Origin: Mermis nigrescens
Lineage: Eukaryota; Nematoda; Enoplea; Mermithida; Mermithidae
Assembly: GCA_036768485.1 (NCBI GenBank)
Contig: JAVLUZ010000154.1
Coordinates: 6,306,512-6,370,511, forward strand
Length of the DNA: 64,000 bases
Direction of reading: 5' to 3'
The translations under genes and the position numbers were made by a program. A model generated the notes under the pieces. The model ran no database searches. It was given only the letters and a program-made list of their open reading frames with translations, and was not told where the DNA came from. Position 1 is the first letter of the stretch; every line of letters begins with the position of its first letter. Positions 45,655 to 56,936 of the stretch are shown piece by piece.

Positions 45655-45835
45655 GGCTTAGGCTTAGTATCATGGACTGACCAAAGTTTTGGTACCAGCG
45701 TTTAAAATAAGCCCGAGTAATGGGATGCGACGAGCGGAGCGAGCGAAGCGAGCGACGCGAGTTGCATCCCATTACTTTGACTTATTTTAAACGCTGGCAC
45801 TAACATTTTGGTCAGTTCCAGTTAGGTGGCAGCTC
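45655..45835. repeat. Long hairpin repeat with GCGGAGCGAGCGAAGCGAG loop
   Basis: The arms TACCAGCGTTTAAAATAAG and CTTATTTTAAACGCTGGCA, with inner AATGGGATGC/GCATCCCATT, enclose a GC-rich loop at 45728-45765. It is preceded by GGCTTAGGCTTAG, as are its relatives at 56.7 and 59.45 kb. Confidence 0.8.
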
Positions 45836-46672
45836 TCACTGGATACTACTTGCTGTAAAGGTACTTATAACGTGGCAATCTTAATAGATATATGAACCAG
45901 CTACACCAATGCCTGCAAAACCATAACAGTGCAGTTTCATGTATTTTTTTCCGCGCCTTCTTTTCTCATCTTGACAAATTTTCACAAAAAAATACGACTG
46001 TTTAACCTGTGTTTGCATATAAAGTAGGTGCCATACTCAGCACTACAGCGAGAAAGTAAAAGCCAAATAAATTTGCTTGTAGACTATCAGTTTTTCAAAA
46101 GCGTGAGAAAAATTTTCATTAGATCGAGTTAATATCAAGGTGCTAGGCCTATTTGTTTGAAGTTTTATATTAATGCCAGATTGAGTTTAGGTTATTCATG
46201 ATTTCAATTTCAATATTATTGCAGCAAGCTCATTTCTGATAATATTACAAGGTTGTAGCTCTCGGCGACATTTTCTTTGTTAGGCCGATGACTAGACCGG
46301 AATGAATGTCTATGAATATCCTACTTAATAACAAATTTCCGATCAGAACAATATTCAGAGAAATAATGGGTGTTTTCCAAATAATTTTTCAGATAGTCGT
46401 TTCGGAATTTCAATTAATTAATTATATCGTTTTGGAATTTTTTAATTATGTAATGTTGCATGCAGGCCAGTTTCAATATTCCAACTTAATATAAAGCTCG
46501 CGATCATCTCGAACTTTTTTCGCACTTATGATCGAAATTGAGCTTCAGCATTAGCTTAGGTCCACGTCCAGCTTATCCTCAAGCAGCTTGAAATGCTATT
46601 TTTAGTCATGCAATTGAGGTCGATCTCTCGCTCAGCGCGTGTTAAACTCAATGCTGTTACTCGCCTCGCCAC

Positions 46673-46935
46673 CATACGTGGGCAGCAAGAAAATTCTGCG
46701 GGGGGGGGGTGCAAGATTTTTGAAGGTCAAAAAAATGGCCTTAAAAGTGGTGGCATGGCGATAAAAACATCATTTTTCGACGTTTCTCATCAAGCACTAT
46801 TCATTAGCATCAAAAAATTGTGAAAAAAACGAAAAAAAATTTCAAAAATTGAATTCTGGGCGGGTATTTTGATTTCTGGGGGGGGTATTTTGGTTTCTGG
46901 GGGGTGCATACCCCTAACCCCCACGCCCAGGTGTG
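46673..46935 (-). mobile_element. Non-autonomous element, CATACxTGGGC family, 263 bp
   Basis: It starts CATACGTGGGCAGCAAG, ends CACGCCCAGGTGTG and is flanked by a perfect 8-bp CTCGCCAC (46665-46672 and 46936-46943). With 38227-38490 this defines the family ends as CAYACSTGGGC. Confidence 0.93.
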
Positions 46936-47116
46936 CTCGCCACTCGCCAGGCTTAAGTTCGAAGTCCAAATATTCGTCATTCTAAAGTGCTCTTAGATAA
47001 AGTTCAATGCCAGCTTACATCATCATCTCTGGAAACTCAAAAAATAATAGATAAAAAATCAAGCGAATTGCATATTTTCTTCCGGTTATCACATTTATTT
47101 CTCACGCTTATTCTAG

Positions 47117-47308
47117 TAACTAAAGAGACAAAAGATTTGGCAGTGCCTGAAACGAGCGCATGCCCTGTCAAGAAGGATGAATTTTTGAACCCGGAACCAG
47201 ACGAGAGTGAAAGTAAAGGTACTTCAAAAACTTCTACGACAGCTTCTCCCTCATCAACGGAATCGTCCGACACTAACTCATTGTCAACTAGCTCAAGGCC
47301 ACAATCAA
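47117..47308 (+). CDS. Unknown gene, exon 1 of those found
   Basis: The acceptor CTCACGCTTATTCTAG opens a Ser/Thr/Glu-rich frame (TKETKDLAVPETSACPVKK, later SSTESSDTNSLSTSS) up to the donor GTAAAG. Phase 1 at both ends. The frame also reads upstream of the acceptor without a stop, so a different start is possible. Confidence 0.6.
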
Positions 47309-50300
47309 GTAAAGCGGACTAAAGCGAATTCATAGCATAGCAGACCGTTTCCGAAAATTCTATTTCAATACGTCAAATAAATTTTCCAGCGTAATATGTA
47401 CACTGTGGTTTTCAAATACAGTTATACGTATGGCTTATTCATGTCTTGATATTTGTCTAGGTAAAAACCTTGTTGATGAGCGAACAATTGAAGTTGTGAG
47501 ACACGAAAACGATCTACTTTTTCACTTCATTTAATGATATTGGAATTATCGACGCTGTTCAATAAATTAAAAACAAACTTCCTGTTTTTAAAATTATTCA
47601 CTTAACTGAAAAAACAGTCAGCGATTGGCCTAGCAACCTGCGATGACTTCTTAAGTATCGTAATAGATATATTGATAGTAGGAACGACGCTTGCAAACAA
47701 TTCATTAGTGAATATCAGTGCTCGAACGTTTATTTAATTATTCATTCATTTAATCTTCTGCATGGTCTTTAGTTTTCATTATTTTTTGTACAGCTGTTAA
47801 TGTGAAGACAACTCTGCCCGCACAAAGCGCTGACGAAAGCCCTTCATTGGAAAAGCACGGTGGATGGCTGCATCCATTGCCTAAGCAGCAAAATGTCAAA
47901 AACAAAGAAGAAAAAGAAGGTAAACTTGAATGCAACTGAAAGATTCAGCTAACTTACTAAAAGAATGACAAATTTTGTAAATCATTCAATTTCATTGATT
48001 GAGAATTGCCAATTTTACTATTTAGTTAATACATCAGTGAACGGCTCAAAGAATCAACAGTACATTTTTAGTACTCGAAAGATGATTTCTGTATTAATCA
48101 TATGTTGAGAATAATCAGTAATTCTCTTTTCTTGAAACATTGTGTTAAGTGAAATGGTGTACTTGATGATAATCCGATCCACTGTTTTTTGTATTCGGCA
48201 AAGATTTTTTCCGATGTACAAAGACTCTTGGGGACCGTCTTTGTACATGTTCAAAGATTTTTGGGAAGACAAAAACTGCAAAAAAGGTCTGAAATTCGCA
48301 GAAATTTGAGTAATTGTGTGTTCTGTATATCTTTATAATAGCAGAAATTGCATTTTGAAGGGAAAAAACTGCAGAAATGGTCTAAAATTCGCAGAAATTT
48401 GAGTAATTGTGTGTTCTATATATCTTTATAATAGCAGAAATTGCATTTTTAAGTTTATTAGTGGTTTATTAGACAATTATTAGTGATTTTTGCCCCAGAA
48501 GCCCAGAAATTAGCTAAAATACACTATTAAAGGTCGAATAAGCCTGTTTTCGCCACACTATAATCGCTACTGTACCATACTATAGTACCCAAAAATTTGT
48601 GTGTACATAATGTACAAAGACTTTTAGGAACCGGTACAAAGGGACCTTGTACAAAAAAGAAAAACACTGATCCGATCTCAATTATGTATGCAGTGTAGAT
48701 TCGCCTCATAATTTCCCATAGCTCCAGCTCAAAGCGGACATGGGTTATTTCTAAATTTTGACGAGTGGATCCTTTTCTGCGGCAAAATATCTAATTTTGC
48801 TTACTCGTAAAAAATTGCCCGATTTCGATTTGAATGAGAAAAGCTCGATTTTCTTTGTTCAAAAATATAAAATTGTAAATGCAGTCAAACCCCCTTAATA
48901 AAATCGTGAGGGGACCAATGGGGTCCGTATTAGTGATTTTGAGCTTTACTGTGCATAATGCGAAATTAATATCAAAAATAGTGGCTAGCCGGATTAACTT
49001 GACAAAAACTAATTACAGTGTCGTTAAGTCACGTTGTTCTTGTCAGGTGTTTACTAAGCGGAGTCTTTAGCACGTCGGAAAATACTTACGATCTTATGTA
49101 AGCATTTTTATTATCCGTTAACCGAGTGCTTATTAAGCGGATTTCTAAATATGATTAAGCATAGTAGTTTAGCTCGGACTGAAGGGAAGGGTGTTCATAA
49201 TACGTAGTGTCTACTATCCGAATGTTTATTAACGAAGTTCGACTGTACGTAGAACCTGAGAGATGTAATGATGGAAATCCTGAAAACTTTGACTTTGAAG
49301 AGAACGATCATGATTAAAAAATCTAGTGTGGCACATTTTAAGATAGTTACCTTAGCTGAAAACTACAACTAAAAATTTAGGCATTCCCTACAATGAATAT
49401 TTTATATGTCTAGATGAGGAAGAAGAAACTGAGAGTGAAGAGTACGAAGATCAAGAAAACGAGGAAGTAAGCTCCAAAAAACCACTAAAGAAAAAAGAGC
49501 GAGCAGAAAGAAAGAGTAATAAGAAAGGACGAGAATCGGCTCAGCACAAACGCAGGAAACATCCCCAATACCAATTTCCATATAGGAAAGATCATTTGGA
49601 TGACGGAGGAACATGCTGTCGGCATTGTTGCTGCTGTCTTTGCCATGACACGCACTTTAGTCGCCCATTTTGTACGTTCGTACTCGCATATTACATATCT
49701 ATCGTTAAACGATGAGAAGCGATTTATTTTGCAGTAACTAGAGTAATAGCACAGTGTTGTAGTTATTGCTACTGCCGGTATTACTGTTCTTTTATTTCAA
49801 TTTTTATTTTAAATAATGTTATAATTATTAGCTATTAATGTTTATTAGTTGCTATAATCATCATAACTATTTTGTTAATAATTATTAATTATCATTACTA
49901 TTATAGTAATATTTTACTTACTACTAATGACTTTGATTTTAGCTCCTTTGAAAATTTGGGCATTATGAACCTTTCATCATAACCGCTTTGCTAGCACTTC
50001 ACACGTTGACGAGGTCAGAATTCTAAGAAATGCACTAATTTTTCCGATATTTCTTGTCAAAATATTTTGTTAGCATTGCAAAATTGCAGAAAAATCAAAA
50101 AATCCAGTGCTAGTGGTCTGGATACTTTGGGGGTCAGATCAGTTTAAAACCAGCATAGCTTGCCAGACGATGTTAAGCAGCGTTTTTGTAGAAAAAATAA
50201 TAATTTTTGTCCATTGAGCTGCCTCCTCAAAACCACATCTTTTTCAAACAATTTTTCCGCATGATGAAAATACCAGCTTTCTCCTCAGGTTTATACTTGA

Positions 50301-53300
50301 TTTTCAGATTAAGGCTCTGTACCATCAATCTATTTTTTCACAATCCTACTATTTCGCAAATGCAAAAGAGACCGAAAATAGAGTACGGCAGTTTAAAAAA
50401 TTATGCTTTCATAATTGTGAAAAAGATCAATTTTTGTCTTTAATTTTGTTTTTATTTATTTCTTCTCAAAATATTTCAATAGCCTGGACTTTTAGCCCCA
50501 CCTGCATAATTGGATTAAGCTCCCAAATCCTCTTCAAATCCATATTTGAAACGCAAGCTTCAGCGATTATAAATCAGAAAGCTGCTGCAATTTTCCTATC
50601 TCGTTTGAATAAAACGAATGATTTGAACGCCATATTGTTGCGATCGAGCTAGGTTCAAGACATTCGCGAAAAATGACTTAATTTGTAATGCATTTGGCCA
50701 AATCATGTGAGTTCCATACATGGTCGGTCACCATACCTGGACGTGGAGGGTTGGGGGTATACATCCCCCGAGAAACCAAAATACCCCCAGAAACCAAAAT
50801 ACCCCCAAGAATTCAATTTTTGAATTTTTTTCTGTTTTTTCCGCAATTTTTTGATGCAAGTGGATAGTGCTTGATGAGAAACGTTGAAAATATTGTTTTT
50901 TGCCATATTACCATTTTTAAGGCTATTTTTTGACCTTTGAAAAATATTGCACCCCCAGAATTTCGGTGCCGCCCACCTATGGCGGCCACTAATGGAATCT
51001 CGGCAGGGTCTAATTAAACCCTCCCGAATTTTCCACGCCCACGTATGTTGACCATCATACATCAGCAAAAAGAAAATTCTGGGGATCTGGTTGGGTGGAA
51101 CCACTCAAAATTGCCAAAAATGCTACTAAAAATAAAATTCTGGGGTCTACAGTAATCTGCGGGGGGGGTTTCTGATTTCTGCGGAGTGTAAACTCTCCGA
51201 ACTTCCTCCCCACGCCAACATATGGTGACCATACTTGGGCAGCGACTAGATTCTGGAGGGGGTCTGCGTGGTATAAAATTAGCAGAAATCCCAAAAACAT
51301 GAAGGGAGTAAAATCCTCACGCCAATAAGTGATAGTGACTTCCCATTGATTGTAGCAAAATTATTTCTTAAGTTATTTTCAAGGGCGACCAGTCAGATTA
51401 TATTGTCCAAGAGGTCATTCAGCTCACGCTTTTAATGGTCCTCTCCATAAATTGCGTAACAAGAAACGAGACTTAGAAAAACGGCGCCATTTGAAGTCTG
51501 AGATTGACGACGATGACGATTACGGCGATAATAACTATGATGAGGATATTACAGAAGATTATTTAAGACCAAGGCGGTCAACCAGTATTAAGGTTGGTAA
51601 ACAAATCTCAGTTTCCTGGGATATCGTCAAATCTGTCTTCTGTTTTTCGTGCATGTTTTGTTGATCTCATCACTATCATAGTAGCTTCTTTGAGACACGC
51701 AAATTTATGGTCATGTCATGGATTTTGATATTTTTACTCATTTATTCGCTTTAAGACTAGTTCCTATATATTTACCTATAAAGTTACATACATGAATTTT
51801 AAGACAACGTTTCAGCAAAAAACGTATCATCATTGCATAGGAATTACTTTATTATATGAAAATAATTGCATGTTTTATAAGTTCTGCGATTGTATTAAGA
51901 AGCGAAAAATGGAGCGGATCAGACGGAAAAAAAGCTTTGTCGATAAAAATTATTAAGCCGATGATGACTTTGGAGTATCAATTTTCATTCCGGAAAGTCG
52001 ATAATTACTAATGATTGCATTACGCACTTCTAATTTGTTTTCGTTGATTAATTCTTTTATGCAATAACAATGTATGAGAGCGCGATTTATGCATGTGTGT
52101 AACCAGATTGACCTTGATTTCGACAAAAATAAAAACCTATGTCCACATCACATGTATAATTAATTAAGTTTAACGGACTGCAAGTTCAATTGAATTAAAA
52201 GTAGATAGCCGATTAAATGTGTAGCAGGAATGCTACTACACGGTTAGAAATGCCTACTTTGAAGTTTAACCCGTGATGTTGATGTTTCATTGTTTCTCAA
52301 TATTATTTAATACTTTGCGCAGTTGTGAGCAGGAGCCCGAGTAGTCGATTAGTACTACACACGCGAATCAGAGCGGAAGATCCGGGAAACCGGTGCGGGT
52401 AAAATTTTGCACATGTAACGGTGGGAGGCGGTGCCCCCGTTACAAATGCTACTTCACCTCATATGTATTTCGAGGGGTATCGACTTACAGGTTTTGTTTT
52501 ACCATCCTATAGTCTGTTTCACATAACTTTATGCATAAATTCTAAGAATTCTCACCGGCAGTCATCTGAGGGTTACGATAATTATATATCAGATCAATGC
52601 TATAATCTCAATCTGTCAGCTTATTGTCGGAGATTGTTTTAAAAATTTATGACCGAAGTTGTGTGAAACAATATAAGTATACATGTTTTTCTTTATTTTC
52701 AACTTGTTTATTAGGCTTGTTCAGACTTAAATATAATTTAAGAAGTAAATTTAAATTCAATTATTAAATTAAATTTGATGGGAAAAAGTAAAATTCGGAA
52801 ACGAAACTTATATTGTTGTGCGTACTGTTCCGTCGGGAGTTCTCTGCCCTGGAGGTTGTCCAAAGTGCCGGAAACAGGGTTACCCAAGTAGGGCTCATCA
52901 AGGTGAACACTCGCAACCCCGTTTCCGGCAAAATTTCTTCCACTGTTCATCCTGATAGTTCCTACTTGGGAAACCCCGGTTCCGGCATTTTGGACTACCC
53001 CCACGGCGGAGAAACCTCCGACGGAACCGGGATAAGCTTCCCATTCACATATGAATAATGGAGTACCCGTTTCCGAGCCCCTAAACGCCCCTTCAGTGGA
53101 AAAAAATATTACCGGAAACGGGGTTTGAAGTGTTCACCCTTATGAGCCCTACTTGGGGAATTCCAGTTCCGGAACTTTGGACTGCCCCAGGACGGAGAAA
53201 CCTCCGACGAAATCGGAGTCAGCTTCACATATGAATAATCGGGTACCCCATTTCCAAGCCCCTAAACGTCCCTTCAGTTGAAAAAATTTTGCCGGAAACG

Positions 53301-53686
53301 GAGTATAACGGTGTTTACCTCAGTTGGGGAACCCCGGTTCCGGCACTTGGGCTACCCCCAGTGCGGAGAGATCCCCGACGGAACCAGCGTCAGCTTCACA
53401 TATGAATAATGGTTTACCCCGTTTCCGAGCCCCTAAACTCCCCTTCAGCAGGAGAAATTTTGTCGAAAACGGGGTTATGTTTTTGACATGAGTGAAAAAG
53501 GGATATTGATTGAATCCACAGGATAGCTCACGTAACGTACCGCGAAGGTGCGAACGTGACTGTGCTAGTGGGACCAATCGCGACGAGGCAGCTGAATCGC
53601 CTCCGCTTTTCGAAGTACTGTGGCGATGGTCCGGAAACGAATATTTGGGACATTTCGGCTAACGCGCCGAACTCGATGCGGCCAAC
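47117..53686 (+). CDS. Unknown multi-exon host gene, partial
   Basis: Exons 47117-47308, 47794-47919, 49414-49671 and 51384-51596, with the weaker 52323-52398 and 53522-53686, join in frame. The first four are all phase 1-1 (192, 126, 258 and 213 bp), with strong donors (GTAAAG, GTAAAC, GTACGT, GTAAAC). The protein starts Ser/Thr-rich, continues with a Glu-rich then Lys/Arg-rich stretch, a Cys cluster (GGTCCRHCCCCLCHD) and CPRGHSAHAFNGPLHKLRNK, then a DDDDD acidic tract. The last exon has VTYREGANVTVLVGP and KYCGDGPE. I do not recognise the family. The composition suits a disordered scaffold or a cytoplasmic tail, perhaps palmitoylated at the Cys cluster; this is inference. The start and end are not identified. 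Introns carry three small DNA elements and a tandem repeat. Confidence 0.65.
47794..47919 (+). CDS. Unknown gene, exon 2
   Basis: The acceptor is ATTATTTTTTGTACAG and the donor GTAAAC. The 126-bp frame reads VNVKTTLPAQSADESPSLEK, HGGWLHPLP, then a Lys/Glu end. The other two frames have stops at once. Both junction codons form cleanly with the neighbouring exons. Confidence 0.68.
48180..48669. mobile_element. hAT-like non-autonomous element, CAGTG family, 490 bp
   Basis: It starts CACTGTTTTTTGTATTCGG, ends AAAGAAAAACACTG and is flanked by a perfect ATCCGATC (48172-48179 and 48670-48677). It contains an internal duplication of about 75 bp (around 48280-48440). It lies in an intron of the unknown gene. 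Confidence 0.93.
48882..49245. mobile_element. Small pogo/Tigger-like inverted-repeat element, 364 bp
   Basis: The ends CAGTCAAACCCCCTTAATAAA and, inverted, CAGTCGAACTTCGTTAATAAA resemble pogo/Tigger termini. Inside are further CGTTAA, ACTAAGCGGA and CTTATTAAGCGGA pieces. The expected TA duplication is present on the right but reads TG on the left. Confidence 0.6.
49414..49671 (+). CDS. Unknown gene, exon 3 (Cys cluster)
   Basis: A 258-bp frame with acidic DEEEETESEEYEDQENEE, basic KKPLKKKERAERKSNKKG and HKRRKHPQYQFPYRKDHLDD, then GGTCCRHCCCCLCHDTHFS, before the donor GTACGT. The split codon gives Trp with exon 4. Eight Cys and two His within about 15 residues could bind metal or be lipidated. 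Confidence 0.68.
50732..50981 (+). mobile_element. Non-autonomous element, CATACxTGGGC family, 250 bp
   Basis: It starts CATACCTGGACGTGG and ends GCCCACCTATG; the flanking octamers TCGGTCAC and GCGGCCAC match at 6 of 8. Two shorter relatives follow at about 51053-51225 and 51233-51330. All are in an intron of the unknown gene. Confidence 0.75.
51384..51596 (+). CDS. Unknown gene, exon 4
   Basis: The acceptor is AAGTTATTTTCAAG and the donor GTAAAC. The frame reads RPVRLYCPRGHSAHAFNGPL, HKLRNKKRDLEKRRHLKSEI, an Asp run, then a Tyr/Asp/Glu-rich tail and RPRRSTSIKV. An in-frame start within it is not needed. Confidence 0.68.
52323..52398 (+). CDS. Unknown gene, possible exon 5
   Basis: The acceptor is TTTAATACTTTGCGCAG and the donor GTAAAA. 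The 76-bp frame reads VSRSPSSRLVLHTRIRAEDP plus GNRC, phase 1 in and phase 2 out. It is stop-free and matches the phases on both sides. Its short length makes chance plausible. Confidence 0.4.
52850..53475. repeat. GC-rich tandem repeat, unit 171-181 bp
   Basis: CCCCTAAAC(G/T) starts recur at 53078, 53259 and 53430, with partial units before the first and after the last. Shared words are TTCACATATGAATAATGG, CGGAGAAACCTCCGACGGAA and CCGGAAACGGGGTT. Much richer in G+C than its surroundings. It lies in an intron of the unknown gene. Confidence 0.88.
53522..53686 (+). CDS. Unknown gene, possible exon 6
   Basis: After GAATCCACAG, a 165-bp frame reads IAHVTYREGANVTVLVGPIA, TRQLNRLRFSKYCGDGPETN and ISANAPNSMRP before the donor GTAAAC. 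Its phase (2 in, 2 out) fits possible exon 5. G+C and codon use look coding. The pyrimidine tract is poor. Confidence 0.45.
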
Positions 53687-53825
53687 GTAAACGTTCATAT
53701 CTTTGTGAATAATGGATCTTTTTCGAAATGGTCAAGAACGTTCCGTTCGAATTCGCTGTGGATGTACCATCTACATAGATACGTATATACCTTCATTTAT
53801 GATACACAGGAATTTTTTATAAAAT

Positions 53826-54480
53826 TCATCTATTTGTGCAATCGAAAAAAGCATCTTCCCAATTAATATAATCAAGGTAAGTGGCAAAATCAACGTAATT
53901 TCCGCGATTAAAATCTCTAATTTTTTCAATATTTCTTGATTTTTTAGTATCTGTTAGAAATTTAAAATCGATTAGTTGCAGTGATCCAGAAAAGACGTGA
54001 GCTTTTGTCAGGTGGAATTTTGCTTTCAAACCAATTAATTAACGGAAAGTTAAAATCACCTAGGAGCACAGTAGAATAGTTGTCCCGAAGACAATAATCA
54101 ATGAGCTCACATACCGCTTTTGTCTGGTTGAAGTCGTAATGAAGAGAACGATAAATTAATATTATTTCCAAACCAGTATTTTTCAAAAAGAGATCTAGAA
54201 CTGGATTCAGCCAGGCTATATCCGTTTGGTAAACTAAAAATACTAAGTTCTATAGATTTTCTAACCAAAGCTTAACTGCCACCTCCTTTACATATAAGCT
54301 CTATCCTTTCGAAAAACTTGAAAGTCTGAATTATAGGAAACGCTACCATCGGGAGTATCTTTGTTGAGCCAAGATTCAGTAATAAAAACAAAATCGTACC
54401 TATCGAGAATTGAATCCAGAAATACAGTTTTATTGTTTTTACTGCGAACATTAATTGAAGTAGCCTTTATAGAATTTACA
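53826..54480 (-). pseudogene. Non-LTR retrotransposon 4, endonuclease fragment
   Basis: Minus-strand translation shows the apurinic-like endonuclease motifs of non-LTR elements: INVRSKNNKTVFLDSILDRY, TESWLNKDTPDG, then VLLGDFNFPLINW and a broken tail with RDFNRGNYVDFATYLDYINW. Several frame breaks. The RT part is missing. Its 3' edge lies 140 bp after the possible exon 6. Confidence 0.82.
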
Positions 54481-55749
54481 CAGCCTGATTCCTAGCGATC
54501 AGCAATGTTTGATCTTGGTTTGAATGTAAGAGAATCAACTCTGCGTTTTTTCATACAATCGTCCTTGTAATCAATGTAATAACCTTCCTTATCAGGCAAA
54601 TCATTATATTTTTCACGGAGCTCGCGATTAATCAGGACGAGCACATAAACCATCAGTTTTTAAGTAATTTATCATGGATATAAAATCTTTCTTAGCCTGA
54701 GGATAAGAACATATGACTTTCAAGAAACGCGATTTGTCATTATATGCAGGACCATCTCTAAATACACGAATTATAGAATCAGTTTTCAAGTTAGGGTAAT
54801 CCTTTCACTGATTTATAGCCTGAAAATTGCCAATCGTGCATAGAAACAGACTTTAGACTCGCAATCCCGATTTTGCAAAGAACACTTTGTAAAAAATTTA
54901 GCGTTTACGACATACAACGTCTTTGATGTAAAGTTAGCATGCAGTGTAAAGTTCATGTTGATAGGTGTAAAATGAAAAAATTGAAGCGAAATTCGTAATC
55001 CTGATGGTACGGAAAAATACTTACGTTTTGGAGAACATTTTTAAAGAAAGTTTGCCTATTGCAATGCCCTGTAGAAAAATTTATTTTCTAGTGTAAACTT
55101 TACACAACTACAGAGTATAACGAATATCTAGTGTAAACTTTACACAACCACTGAGTGTAGCGAATGTCTAAAATAAATTCGTAATCCTGATGTCCCAAAA
55201 GCATTCAAAGAGTTGAGATCATTCTCCTAATCATATTGGAAGAACATAACGTGCAAAACTGACGGAAAAAGTGTTTTTCAACCAGAATTACACATTTACA
55301 CCTTATGCACACATGCCTTATTCACGACAACAGAATGCAAAAATATTCACAACGACAGAGGGCATAAATATTTTACGCCAGTAAATAAGTTCTGTGTTTA
55401 AACCAACATTTTAAGTTTGGTCTACATAGATCTGATACATGCCATTAAAACGTTTTGTCATAGTTTTATAAGTAAGAAGCAGGTAATATATTTTAGGTTA
55501 TCTAGTTGTAAGTATTGTTTACTGTATACACTGATACAGCGCTGAATGAAATGCTGCTGACGTCAGCAGGGTTGCCAAGTTATACGGTTTTCTTCAGTTT
55601 TCGGGTTTTTTAGACTGTTGGGTTTTTTGCTTTTTCCTGGAAAGAATTGAGCTTTTTGGGGTTTTTCAAATCATGTTATCTTACACAATATTCCATGAAA
55701 AATATTTCGGCGTTTCGCGTCGAATTTTGCTAAAACTATATGAACTTTA
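54481..55749. other. Degraded retroelement and repeat sequence
   Basis: 54481-54900 probably continues the 5' part of non-LTR element 4. At 55090-55170 a 42-bp unit with GTGTAAACTTTACAC is duplicated. CAGGGTTGCCAAG at 55567 looks like a hAT end without a partner. No gene seen. Confidence 0.45.
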
Positions 55750-55930
55750 TGGGCACTGATTATTGGCCAATGTTTGGCCCCGAATTTTTCGTTAAAGGCC
55801 AATACTGGCCAATAACGCGTGCATTAGGGGCCAATATTTGCAAGATTTAAAATTCTTAAAAAACTTCACATCCGTGGGTTTCGAACCCCGTACTTTCGTG
55901 TTCGTAAACTCACGCGCGCACACTGGGCCA
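55750..55930 (-). mobile_element. tRNA-derived SINE, copy 1
   Basis: Read on -, it starts GGCCCAGTGTGCGCGCGTGAG, carries GGGGTTCGAAACCC (B box) 40 bp on, then a shared body with AATATTGGCCCCTAATGCA and GGCCAATAATCAGTGCC. It shares the whole length with 62395-62580. Confidence 0.72.
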
Positions 55931-56689
55931 TTAGCATGGACGTAACCAGAGGGGGGTCAGTGGGGTCTTTTGACCCCCCCCAAATGGAATCGTCACAAAA
56001 AAATTCAAAGGGGGAGTGAAGGAAAATAAGCCATCTTCAATTTGAACGTCGTTTTTTACCATTTGAGACCCCCCAAAACTGTTCAGACACCCCCAAAATA
56101 ACATCCAGGTTACGTCCCTGCATAGCGAAATTTTGATCAAGATTCTGAAGAATGATACTAATGCTATCTGTTATATACAGTATACGCAGTTGCTATTTTT
56201 TGTTTGAAAGAGATTGCTTATACTATCTTTTACGCCTATGTAGTTTGAATTGTATGGTAGGTATTTCTAATTGTCGTTGGTTTGCCTTACGTATTGCAAA
56301 ATCCTACATATGTAGCTACATAAATACATATGTACGTACATGTATGCATAAATATACTAATGCCATGTCAGTATGCGATTTCAAATAGCTAGGTAGAGGT
56401 TACCTACCTATGTAGCAGGACAATAGGTGGAATATATTCGTTATTACTGATTTTTCAATTTCTTACAAAACCGCAGTTTTTCGGGTTTCTAATCATCACG
56501 AGCATTGCTAGAAACCCAAAACTGGCCGCGGAAGCCAGTTTTTCATATGCAAATTAGCCTAATTAGCATAATAGTGCAAATTAGGCTAATTAGCATATTG
56601 CAAACTTGCTCAATGGCTAGTCTTGGTTCATCGCGCTGCTCATGATGATTAGAAGCCCATAAAGTGCTGTTTGAAGCTTCAGATTGGTG

Positions 56690-56830
56690 TCAGGGGATGA
56701 TCTAAGCCTAAGCCAAAGATGGGGCAAAAATTGCTTCGCTCGGCTTCGGCTCGCTCCGCTAATTTTTGCCCCATCTGACTCAGGCTTACATCATCCCCTG
56801 GCACCAATTTGAAGGCACATAACTAAGCCT
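56690..56830. repeat. Long hairpin repeat, TGGGGCAAAAATT arms
   Basis: The arms GGATGATCTAAGCCTAAG..GATGGGGCAAAAATT and AATTTTTGCCCCATC..GGCTTACATCATCC enclose CGCTCGGCTTCGGCTCGCTC. The outer words TTGGTGTCAGG and CCTGGCACCAA also pair. A second copy is at 59440-59590. Confidence 0.82.
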
Positions 56831-56936
56831 AAGCCTAAGCCAGTGCTAAGCTCAACTTAATGATTAGAAAACATGTTGTTTACACCACTCACTATTCTAA
56901 TCCTCCAGTCCGTCGGGCCTTTGTCACAATAATCAA

